DNA of 64,000 bases from contig CANRPX010000002.1 of the NCBI GenBank assembly GCA_947632605.1, positions 117,816 through 181,815 on the forward strand, read 5' to 3'. Numbering within the stretch: position 1 is the stretch's first letter; every line of letters begins with the position of its first letter. The notes below the pieces were generated by a model. The model was not told the DNA's origin. It ran no database searches and saw only the letters and a program-made list of their open reading frames with translations. Below, one piece after another: positions 8,732 through 17,900 of this stretch. This stretch comes from an uncultured Clostridia bacterium. GTDB taxonomy: Bacteria > Bacillota > Clostridia > TANB77 > CAG-508. The translations under genes and the position numbers were made by a program.

Positions 8732-9280
8732 ATGAAAAAAAGAAGAATTATCATTATTTTATTAATAATATTATTAATAGTAGTATTAAGTTTAATTATA
8801 ATTAAACTTAATATTAGAACACCAAGACAAAACTTGGATTATATAAATTCAAATGAAATTGATGAAGGAACATTTTCACCTCAAATGATACATGTAGTTG
8901 TAGCATCTTATGAAGGTGATTTAAATCCAAAAGCAATTTCAAAATCAGCATATTATTTTTTGAATACGGTAATACCAAAATATTTAAAAGAGTGTAATGA
9001 TTCAGAAAAATATTTTGAAAAAAATAAAGATGCTATAAAACTTGATATAGGTGTAACAAATAATGAAGAATTTAGTAATCTAATACAAGAAATAAAAAAA
9101 TTATCTGGAAATTTAGAATATGAATCTTCTAGATTTGATGCAGATAATATTAAGAAAGATTTTAAAGGATTAAAAACAACTTTGTATATTAAATATAAAA
9201 ATAATCCAGAAATATCATTTGATGTAACAATTTCAGATAAAATTCAAAGTGATAGAAATTCAGTAAAATTTTCAAAATAA
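8732..9280 (+). CDS. S1: small single-span membrane protein of the hydrolase array
   Basis: 182 aa. A basic start (KKRR) and a hydrophobic helix at about 5-24 anchor an extracellular domain of about 155 residues. It belongs to a divergent family of five in this window. Shared signatures are SYEGDLNPKAISKSA (general form YxGxxxxxxIxxS) and EKYFEKNKDAI followed by GVTNNEEF (general form YYxxNxxxI, then GIxxxxxF). No catalytic motif is visible and no known family is recognised. It lies 9 bp after transketolase and 21 bp before L1. The repeated pairing with L genes suggests a partner, chaperone or inhibitor of the giant hydrolases; that is inference. Confidence 0.8.
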   Translation: MKKRRIIIILLIILLIVVLSLIIIKLNIRTPRQNLDYINSNEIDEGTFSPQMIHVVVASYEGDLNPKAISKSAYYFLNTVIPKYLKECNDSEKYFEKNKDAIKLDIGVTNNEEFSNLIQEIKKLSGNLEYESSRFDADNIKKDFKGLKTTLYIKYKNNPEISFDVTISDKIQSDRNSVKFSK

Positions 9281-9301
9281 TAAAATGAAAAGGAAAAAAA
9301 T

Positions 9302-12300
9302 ATGGAAGAAGATAATGATGATTTAGAAGAACAAGGTTCTGGAGAAAATTTGCCACAAGAGCAATCAAATAAGTCAAGTAAAGATAATCAAAGTCAATTG
9401 TCTAAAGAGGCATCTAAAAAAATTCAAGAGCAAGTATCAAAATCAATGACAAAAAATGCTGCAAAACAAACTTTGATTAAAGCATTGTTACCAGTACTTA
9501 CTTGGGTACTTGTATTTATACTTATATTAATAATTATAATAGGTATAGTAATGTTCTTTATAACTATGCCTGGTATGGTTATGGATAAGATAAAAGATTT
9601 AGCAAAAGCAATAGGAGATGCATTAGCATCATTCTTTGGTGAAAGCACAACAGAACAAGTAGAAGACCAAGAAATTTATGATGTTTTAGATTATCTTGAA
9701 CAGATGGGATATGATTTAAAAGGATATGGATTCTTAACCGAATATGAAGAAGAAAGTGATGTTGAAGAAAATCAATATTTTGATAAAGAAGCCAGTGTAA
9801 TAAGAAATGAAAGCGATGATAAAATTGCTAAAGCAAAAAGTGATTATATTTATAATTATTTAGTTTCAGAAAATTACATTTATACAATACAAAACTTTAA
9901 TACGTCAACAGATCATTGGTGGCAAGCATTAGGAGATCATATAGGTTCATTATTTTCTGATAGCTTAAAAAATAGAGAAGGAATGTTAGTTATATACCAC
10001 GAAGGAAGTGGAGGAGTTGGATATACTTCAACAAATGCGTATGATGCATGGGAAAGAGGAAGCATAAAAGCAGATCCAGAAAAAAAGACATTAGTAATAA
10101 AAAGAGGTTGGAGCAATAATGCAATGTCTTTTAACTTAGATGGATGGACAGGTAGATATGGTATACCAATAGACTTTTTATTATCAATACATTTAGCAAC
10201 AATGATGCCAGATTTAGCTTACGATATATCAACTAGCTTCAAGACAGAAGTAAATATTATTTTGCATGAGCTTAATAATGCGTATGCTGATGCAGCTTTT
10301 GATACAGAAAATGATAATAATGAAACTGGTAGTAGATATATTACATACGATGATTTCCATACTGAAGCTTCAACAGGTATTACACAAGGATTAAATGGCT
10401 GGAAAATTAACAAAAAAGAAGCAAAATCTATAATGAAAAAATTTGGTATAAAGAGTCAAACAGAAGGAAAATATGCTTGTACTGGTCATAATGACCCAAC
10501 TATTACAGAATGGCCAAGTTCAGTACAAGGAAAAAACAGCACAGATGCTTTTGATGATGTTTCAGAAAGTCAAATTATGGTAAATAATGACTGTCTAGAA
10601 GCAGATATGGATGATAGAAATTATAAAGATTGGACTTCTTTATATGAATATCTTTATGATTGTGGTAGTGGAGAAAATGATGATAGTCATGTATTTAAAT
10701 CTGTTGGAAATGGTGCACATGGTGCTGCTTTTGATGTAGATAAATTAAAAACAATGGTAAATAATCTAAGAGAAGCATGGGATAAATGTAATGAACTTTC
10801 AGGAGATGTACAAGAAAATCCATTTAATGTTTCATCAGGACCAAAATTTGCAGCTCTAAAAGTATTAGATGATTATGATGAATTAGATTTTGATTCACTA
10901 GTTGATTCGGGAAAAGATGAATGTTTTGTAGAAATAGGTACATGGACACAAGTTATATCTGAAAATGCAGATGATCCAGAATTAGATGAGGAAATAGAAT
11001 ATACTCTAGAATTAAGAATGAGAGGAACAGGAGTAACATTATATGATAACTGGGAATATTCATTAATAGTTTATAGAGATATGACTGATGCAGAACTTGA
11101 AGAGGCAGGTATTGATTTATCAACTAGTGAATCTGATTTATGCTCAAATAATACTTCTGAAAAAGTATGTAAGCATTGCTTAAATTATGTAAAAGCAATT
11201 TATAAACAATTGAAAAAAGCTCATGATTCTGATTTTGATACATATACACCTTATATTTCTAAAGTTACAAATCATTGGTATAGAGATACTTATTTTGTTG
11301 TAAAACCATCAGAAAATATAAATTTTGTAAAAAATGATTTTGATTATGAAGCTATTACAAAAGAAAGATGGACTTTATATGAAACAGATGATGAGGGTAA
11401 TTTTGTATATTATGAAATAGATGATAATGGAAATTATATTAAAAATGCAGATGGAAGTCTTAAAAAATATGAAGGAAATGTTATTAGTGGAGAACAACAA
11501 ACTGGAAATAATGAAACAACTATAATAGCAAGTGTTGGTGAAGATGGAACAAAAATTGCAAAAAAAGCAATAACATTTAAAATAGATGATGTAGATGAAG
11601 ATAACGTTGTTGCAGCTGAAGATTACAATTGGCAAAAATTAAGTAATAATGCATGGTCTGCGTATGCAGAAGATACAAACACATCAACAACAGATTGGGA
11701 ACCAGTATATCCTGACGCAAATAGTGATATAAAGAATCATATATATTCAAAAATAACAAGTTCTGGTAATGTTAAGCAGACAGGAGAAGGATTAAGAACA
11801 GAAACAAATGCAGAAATAAAGAAAATGTTTTTAAATAATAAATATTTTAGATATGATGGTTCTACAGAAACAGCAGAAATAATAACAAAATTAAGAGAAG
11901 AAAATAATATACCTTATGGACATTTAAGTGAAAGTGATTTAGAAAAAACAGCAATAATAGATAATAAAAAACAGAAAGTATCTGATTATGCAGGAGAAGT
12001 ATCATTAAATCAAGACTCATTAAATGCATTTAGTATGTTAGAAAACGAACATACATTAGATGCAGATTACATATATAGAGATTTTAAGGAATTAATAGTA
12101 GAGCTTGGATATTTTGAAAAAGAAGAATTAACAGATGAAACACCAAGATTATTAGAATTCTTAGTACCAGAGATTGGTTCTAAAGGATATCCAAATAGAG
12201 CTATAGATAAAAATGAAAATGAAAAAGGAACAATGATTCACTCTAAAGGTGATATAGATGCTTATAAACGACAAACATTAGTTAGTCTTATATCAGAAGC

Positions 12301-14779
12301 AATAGAAACAGCATCAGATGAAGAAGAAACTCAACAAGATTCAAATGTTACTCAAACACAAAGTAGCTTAAATACTTCAGTAAGTGGAATAGAACAAGTG
12401 GAAGAAGAGGAACACTTTACATCTTTAGGTTCTATTGATACAGATTCAAGTTCAACATCATTACTTTCATTAGAAGAATGGTGGGAAGAAACTCAAAAAA
12501 TGTTTGATGTATATAAAAGTCAAAGTTGGGTTTATGGACATAGCAATTCAGGAACAACTTTTGAAACAGCAGTTGCTCTTGATGTAGATTGCTCAATAGG
12601 AGCTTCATGGATGTTACAAAAATTAGGAGCATTACAAGATAATCATACATTTAGTTCTGCTTTAGGAGATTCAGGAGCATTAGATGAGAGTAATGTATGT
12701 GCACAAGATTTATTAAATGCTGGAGCAGAAGTAATAGTTCCAACAGGAAGTACTAATTTTTCAACTGCTGCAAATGGTGGTGAATTAGAACCAGGTGATG
12801 TTATATTTTATGATGGACATGTAAGTATATATTCTGGAGATAGCTATGAAGGTGCTGGAGTTACATATTGTTGGGATACAGGTTCAACAACAGGAATACA
12901 AAATGGAGGACCAAGAGATACTAGTTGGGAAGACAGACCAATAAAACTTATATTAAGATTACCATTAGGACAATCATTAGGAGAAGGAAATTTATATGAA
13001 GGATATTTAGGAAATGAAGCAGTAGTATCACCAGTAACAGGAATCTTATTAGAATACGATACTTATGATGGAGAAGAATTTGATACTGTATCAGGAGAAA
13101 AATATAGAACAAATATAGATTTAAAATACAAAACAGGAATAATATCTGATACAGAAGAAGAAACAGCAGATGGTACTCAAGCAAATACACCAGAAACTTC
13201 ACAACCAGAAGAACCACAAGTTGCTACTAATTTACCAGCTGAAAAAGTAGGATATGCAAAAATATTAGTTTTAGATAAAGAAAATTATAAAAAATTAGAA
13301 GAAGGTATAATAAATCAAACAAGATGGAATTCTAGCTTATTAAGTAGTGGTGGAACATATACTGAAATAGAAAATTTAACAGATGAAAAAGTAAATGACA
13401 AAGATGATCCATGGACAGATATGGATAGAACATTATATGGATATAAAGAATTTGCAGAAAATTATGAAGAGTTTGGAATAGCAGGAAATACTATATATAT
13501 TGAAGGATTTTCTTGTGAATTACCAGATGAAGAATTTGATAATACAAATATTGAAGATCAAAAAACAAAATCTCCATCAGGAGAAGAAATATCAGGAGAT
13601 GATTTCGAAAATATAAAACCAGAAAGTTTCACAGATGGAACATTAAATGATGATGCTGAAACAATACCATCTTTATATGAAACAGATCCAGATTATAAGT
13701 TTGCTAGTAAAAAAGCAACAGAAAAATTGAAAGCAGAAAATAAAGTTAAAAAGGATGCAGTATCTTCATTATATGTAAATGGACTAAAAGTTATAAAAGA
13801 AGGAACAGTAATAGGAAGAACACTAACAGATAGAGAATTAATTGTAGATTACAGAAATGAAAATTATGAAGATTATAGAAAAACTACAAGTAGTACTCCA
13901 ACAGACACTGAAACCGAGCAAGAGGGAGATAAAGTAGCAGGAAATTATCTAAGAATTATAATGAACAATTTAGACAAAACAGTTGTTGAAAATGTTGAAG
14001 ATTATATGAAATTAGATGAAGGTGAGCCAAAGAAACAAGTAGATCATTTTTCAGTAGTTGGAACAGTTTTAAGCAAAGATGATTGGGTTGACAAAGCATT
14101 AGCTTATACAGAAACTCATGGAGATTCAACTTTTAAGAGTAGAGCAAATCTAGAAGAATTTTATGATATATGCGTTGGAAAGAAAGTTAATCCAGAATTT
14201 ATATTTGTAAGAGGTATACAAGAAAGTGGATTAAGTGCAGCAAATGGAAACAACTATTGGGGATACAATACTCCAAATGGATCATCATTATGGGATGGTG
14301 GAACTTGGCAGAATGTTTTGAATTTATATTGTGATACTATTTTGGAATATCAAGATCCAACATCTGGTTATTATGATATGATAATGCAAAGATATGAAGA
14401 AAGAAGTGCATGTACTGAAAATGGTGGTATAGACCCTTATGGTTATGGTTTACCAAGTTCAGTATCTGGAATACAGTCAATTTATTCTTGGTTAGGAGAT
14501 GACCACTCAGCTAATGATGCAGGAGCAGGTGGTATGTACTACTTATATCCTTGGGGATGGGGTGGTAACCAATATGAAGGAGAAAACAAAATAATATTTG
14601 AATCTAAACAAGAATTTGAACAATTATGTGGACGTAAGCATAATACATCAGGTGGAAAAACAAGTAGTGCTAAAACCACAGTTTGGGAACAAGGAATGTA
14701 TACAGCTTGGCAATCTAGAAAAATAATAGAACCAGCAAAAGAAATTTTCGGTGAATTAGCAGGTACACATGATCCATAA
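9302..14779 (+). CDS. L1: giant membrane-anchored modular peptidoglycan hydrolase (NlpC/P60-like plus GH73/SLT-like)
   Basis: 1825 aa. The order is: acidic Gln/Asn-rich cytoplasmic head (1-35); basic helix KKIQEQVSKS...KNAAKQTL; transmembrane helix at about 64-88; conserved ectodomain with DGWTGRYGIPIDFLLS and a Cys motif (C614, C623, C626); the very conserved SLNQDSLNAFSMLENEH block; then a variable papain-fold cassette. There DCSIGASWML supplies a candidate nucleophile Cys1097, and GDVIFYDGHVSIY His1173, as in NlpC/P60 enzymes. From residue 1233 follows the histidine-free M23-like domain (VVSPVTGILLEY, VGYAKILVL, EGTVIGRTL, GNYLRIIM, VENVEDYMKLD). The C-terminal 200 residues look GH73/SLT-like (FIFVRGIQESGLS, candidate acid E1641; NNYWGYNTPNG). 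The expected role is to cut both glycan and peptide bonds of peptidoglycan outside the membrane; this is inferred from the domains. Confidence 0.82.
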   Translation: MEEDNDDLEEQGSGENLPQEQSNKSSKDNQSQLSKEASKKIQEQVSKSMTKNAAKQTLIKALLPVLTWVLVFILILIIIIGIVMFFITMPGMVMDKIKDLAKAIGDALASFFGESTTEQVEDQEIYDVLDYLEQMGYDLKGYGFLTEYEEESDVEENQYFDKEASVIRNESDDKIAKAKSDYIYNYLVSENYIYTIQNFNTSTDHWWQALGDHIGSLFSDSLKNREGMLVIYHEGSGGVGYTSTNAYDAWERGSIKADPEKKTLVIKRGWSNNAMSFNLDGWTGRYGIPIDFLLSIHLATMMPDLAYDISTSFKTEVNIILHELNNAYADAAFDTENDNNETGSRYITYDDFHTEASTGITQGLNGWKINKKEAKSIMKKFGIKSQTEGKYACTGHNDPTITEWPSSVQGKNSTDAFDDVSESQIMVNNDCLEADMDDRNYKDWTSLYEYLYDCGSGENDDSHVFKSVGNGAHGAAFDVDKLKTMVNNLREAWDKCNELSGDVQENPFNVSSGPKFAALKVLDDYDELDFDSLVDSGKDECFVEIGTWTQVISENADDPELDEEIEYTLELRMRGTGVTLYDNWEYSLIVYRDMTDAELEEAGIDLSTSESDLCSNNTSEKVCKHCLNYVKAIYKQLKKAHDSDFDTYTPYISKVTNHWYRDTYFVVKPSENINFVKNDFDYEAITKERWTLYETDDEGNFVYYEIDDNGNYIKNADGSLKKYEGNVISGEQQTGNNETTIIASVGEDGTKIAKKAITFKIDDVDEDNVVAAEDYNWQKLSNNAWSAYAEDTNTSTTDWEPVYPDANSDIKNHIYSKITSSGNVKQTGEGLRTETNAEIKKMFLNNKYFRYDGSTETAEIITKLREENNIPYGHLSESDLEKTAIIDNKKQKVSDYAGEVSLNQDSLNAFSMLENEHTLDADYIYRDFKELIVELGYFEKEELTDETPRLLEFLVPEIGSKGYPNRAIDKNENEKGTMIHSKGDIDAYKRQTLVSLISEAIETASDEEETQQDSNVTQTQSSLNTSVSGIEQVEEEEHFTSLGSIDTDSSSTSLLSLEEWWEETQKMFDVYKSQSWVYGHSNSGTTFETAVALDVDCSIGASWMLQKLGALQDNHTFSSALGDSGALDESNVCAQDLLNAGAEVIVPTGSTNFSTAANGGELEPGDVIFYDGHVSIYSGDSYEGAGVTYCWDTGSTTGIQNGGPRDTSWEDRPIKLILRLPLGQSLGEGNLYEGYLGNEAVVSPVTGILLEYDTYDGEEFDTVSGEKYRTNIDLKYKTGIISDTEEETADGTQANTPETSQPEEPQVATNLPAEKVGYAKILVLDKENYKKLEEGIINQTRWNSSLLSSGGTYTEIENLTDEKVNDKDDPWTDMDRTLYGYKEFAENYEEFGIAGNTIYIEGFSCELPDEEFDNTNIEDQKTKSPSGEEISGDDFENIKPESFTDGTLNDDAETIPSLYETDPDYKFASKKATEKLKAENKVKKDAVSSLYVNGLKVIKEGTVIGRTLTDRELIVDYRNENYEDYRKTTSSTPTDTETEQEGDKVAGNYLRIIMNNLDKTVVENVEDYMKLDEGEPKKQVDHFSVVGTVLSKDDWVDKALAYTETHGDSTFKSRANLEEFYDICVGKKVNPEFIFVRGIQESGLSAANGNNYWGYNTPNGSSLWDGGTWQNVLNLYCDTILEYQDPTSGYYDMIMQRYEERSACTENGGIDPYGYGLPSSVSGIQSIYSWLGDDHSANDAGAGGMYYLYPWGWGGNQYEGENKIIFESKQEFEQLCGRKHNTSGGKTSSAKTTVWEQGMYTAWQSRKIIEPAKEIFGELAGTHDP

Positions 14780-14801
14780 TAAAAGTAATATATTTTAAAA
14801 T

Positions 14802-14847
14802 AAAAATGCTAACAAAAATGGTAAAATTTGTTAGCATTTTTTTTATT
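14802..14847 (+). terminator. Intrinsic terminator after L1
   Basis: AAAATGCTAACAAA pairs with TTTGTTAGCATTTT, followed by a T run. It ends the tkt-S1-L1 unit. Confidence 0.85.
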
Positions 14848-14866
14848 TTTATTTAACATTAATTTG

Positions 14867-14895
14867 TTGAAATTATAAATTGTTAATGTTATCAT
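14867..14895 (+). promoter_or_regulatory. Promoter of L2-S2
   Basis: TTGAAA (14867-14872) and TATCAT (14890-14895) have 17 bp spacing and sit between the L1 terminator and the L2 start. Unlike the promoters of L3 and L5, it lacks the shared TACTAATATCAAGGAA element. Confidence 0.5.
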
Positions 14896-14955
14896 ATAAG
14901 TATAAGATTAAATGCGGTTATTTTGATAAATAATAAATAAAGGAAGAGTATTGAA

Positions 14956-17900
14956 ATGAATGATGAACCAGAAAATGAAGAATTAGATGAAGGAGCAGGA
15001 GAGAATTTACCACAAGAACAGTCAAATAGTTCAAGTAGTAGTAATCAAAGTGCATTATCTAAAGAAGCATCTAAAAAAATTCAAGAGCAAGTATCAAAAT
15101 CAATGACAAAAAATGCTGCAAAACAAACTTTGATTAAAGCATTGTTACCAGTACTTACATGGGTGCTTGTTTTTATACTTATATTAATAATTATAATAGG
15201 TATAGTAATGTTCTTTATAACTATGCCTGGTATGGTTATGGATAAATTAAAAGAACTAGCAAAAGGTGTAGCAGATGCGTTTTCATCTTTCTTTGGCGGA
15301 GATGATACAGCACAAATAGATGATGAACAAATATATGAAACTTTAGACTACTTAGATCAAATGGGTTATGACTTAAAAGGATATGGATTTTTAACAGGAT
15401 ATAAAAAAGAAAGTGATGTTAAAGATGAACAGTACTTTGATAAACAAGAAGGTGTAGTAAGAAATGAAAGTGATGATACAATTGCTAATGCAGAAAGTGA
15501 ATTCATTTTCAATTATTTAGTATCAGATAATTATTGTTATACAATTAAAAATTTCAATAAAGTTGCTCCAAACTGGTTTAAGGGATTATGCCAACAATTA
15601 GCTTCATTATTCACTCTTGGACAATCAAATCAATATTGGTCTAGAGGAATGATTGATATTTGGGAAGATAATGGTAAATTGGGAAACGAAGGTAAGTATT
15701 ATGATAGCTTTGAGCCAGGAAGCATAAAAATTGACACAGATAAAAAGACAATGGAAATAAAAAGAGGCTGGTTTAATAATTCTATGACATATAATTTGGA
15801 TGGTTGGACAGGAAGATATGGAATGCCAATAGATTTCTTGTTATCAATACACTTAGCAACTATGATGCCAGACTTAGCTTATGATATGGCAGTAGGATTT
15901 GAGACACAAATAAAATTATTATTACATCCAGTAGGTGGTGGAGAAAAAGATGAAAATACAGCTATTGGATATTATGATTCAGGAGATGGAAATAAAAGAT
16001 CTTATGATGATTTTTATGAAGCTGCAAAATCTGGTTGGACAGGAGCTTTAAATGCTTGGAGAATAAGTAATAAAGAAGCAATGAACATAATGAAAGAATT
16101 TGGAATACCAAGCCCAGATAATTGTATAGGAACAGCAGATGTAGGAGAAGATGAATTAGAGAATAAAGATAGTTCAGTAGATATGAAATATTCAGAACAT
16201 TGGTATTCAAGTAGTAAGAGAGTTACTGATGATGATTATGATAGTAATGAAGCAGGACCTGCTAAAAAACAAGAAGTTGTAGATGCATATAATGCAATGA
16301 TACAAAAATTCAAAGAATATGGTGCATCAGATGATAATATAACAAGTGCAAATTTAAAATCTTCAATATCAAGTCTTAATGATTTCTTAGATATGCAACA
16401 AGAACAAGATGATATAGAAGGTACAAAAGATACATTTATGTGGGAAGAATATACTTATTATGAACATTCTAGAAGTTTGTCTGCTACAGTATCATGGATG
16501 GCTCCTTCAGGAACAGCAGATTATGCATTATATACAGCTGAAGTTACATTAAGTTATGAAAATTATGATTATCTTATGACAACGAATGGTACTTCAACTA
16601 GTAGATCACCAAATAAAGCTTCTATTACTTATAAAATATATGGAGAATGGTCTGATTCTAAACTTCAAGCTTGGTTAGATGAAAATGAAATATCAACACC
16701 AGATGAAGCAAAATGTCATAATTTAGATAATGATGAATGTTGTAGTGTATGTAGAAAATACATTCAAAGTATTTATAATAAATTAAAAAATGTAGATGTA
16801 TCAGATTTAGATATATATGAACCATATATTAGTAAAGTAATTGATCATTGGTATAGAGATGTTTATTTTGTAGCTGGAAGTAATATGGCATTTGTAGATA
16901 ATGATTATGATTATGAAGCATTAATGAAAGAAAGATGGACATTATACGAAACATATCCATTAGATGATCCAGAAAGAGCAGGAGAATTTAAATTATATGA
17001 AATAAATGATGATGGAAGTTATAAGAAAAATGGAGATGAATTAGTTTTATATGATGGAACACAAGAAGAAGCAGAAAAATCTGGAATAAAAGTTGCTAAA
17101 AGAGCTTCTATGGTAAAAATTGATGATGTAGCTGAAGATTTAAATTGGAATGAAATAGACAATAAATATTCTGCTTATCAAATAAAATCTTCTTCAAATA
17201 CAAGCTATGAGCCAGCATATCCAGATGTAACACCAGATGATAAAGAATATAATATAAAGAAAAATATTTACGTAAAATTAATTACAACTGGAAATGTAGT
17301 TCAAACAGGAGAAGGTTTAAGAACAGAAACAAATTCAAAAATTAAAAAAATGTTTTTGAATAATAAATATTTTAGATATGATGGTTCTGTTGAAACAGCT
17401 GAAGCCATAACAGAATTAAGAAATACATATAGTATTCCTTATGGACCAGTACAAGGAATTAATGTTGAAGGAAAAGAAGTTGATTACACAGATAAAGAAC
17501 TTGCAAAAAAAGAAGGAGAAACAGGAGATCCAAAAACAGTAGCAGATTTTTCAGGAGAAGTATCATTAAATCAAGACTCATTAAATGCATTTAGTATGTT
17601 AGAGAATGAGCATACATTAGATGCGGATTACATATATAGAGATTTTAAAGAGCTAATAGTAGAATTAGGATATTTTGGAAAAGAAGAATTAACAGATGAA
17701 ACACCAAGATTATTAGAATTTCCAGTACCAGAAATTGGTTCTGCTGGATTCCCATATAGAATGATAGATAAAAAAGAAAATGAAAATGGAACCATGATAC
17801 ATTCTAAAGGTGATATAGATGCAGCAAAGAAACAATCTATTGAAGAATTATTGAAAAAGGCTGATGAAGAAGGACAGCCAGGAAATCCACCAGAAGCACC

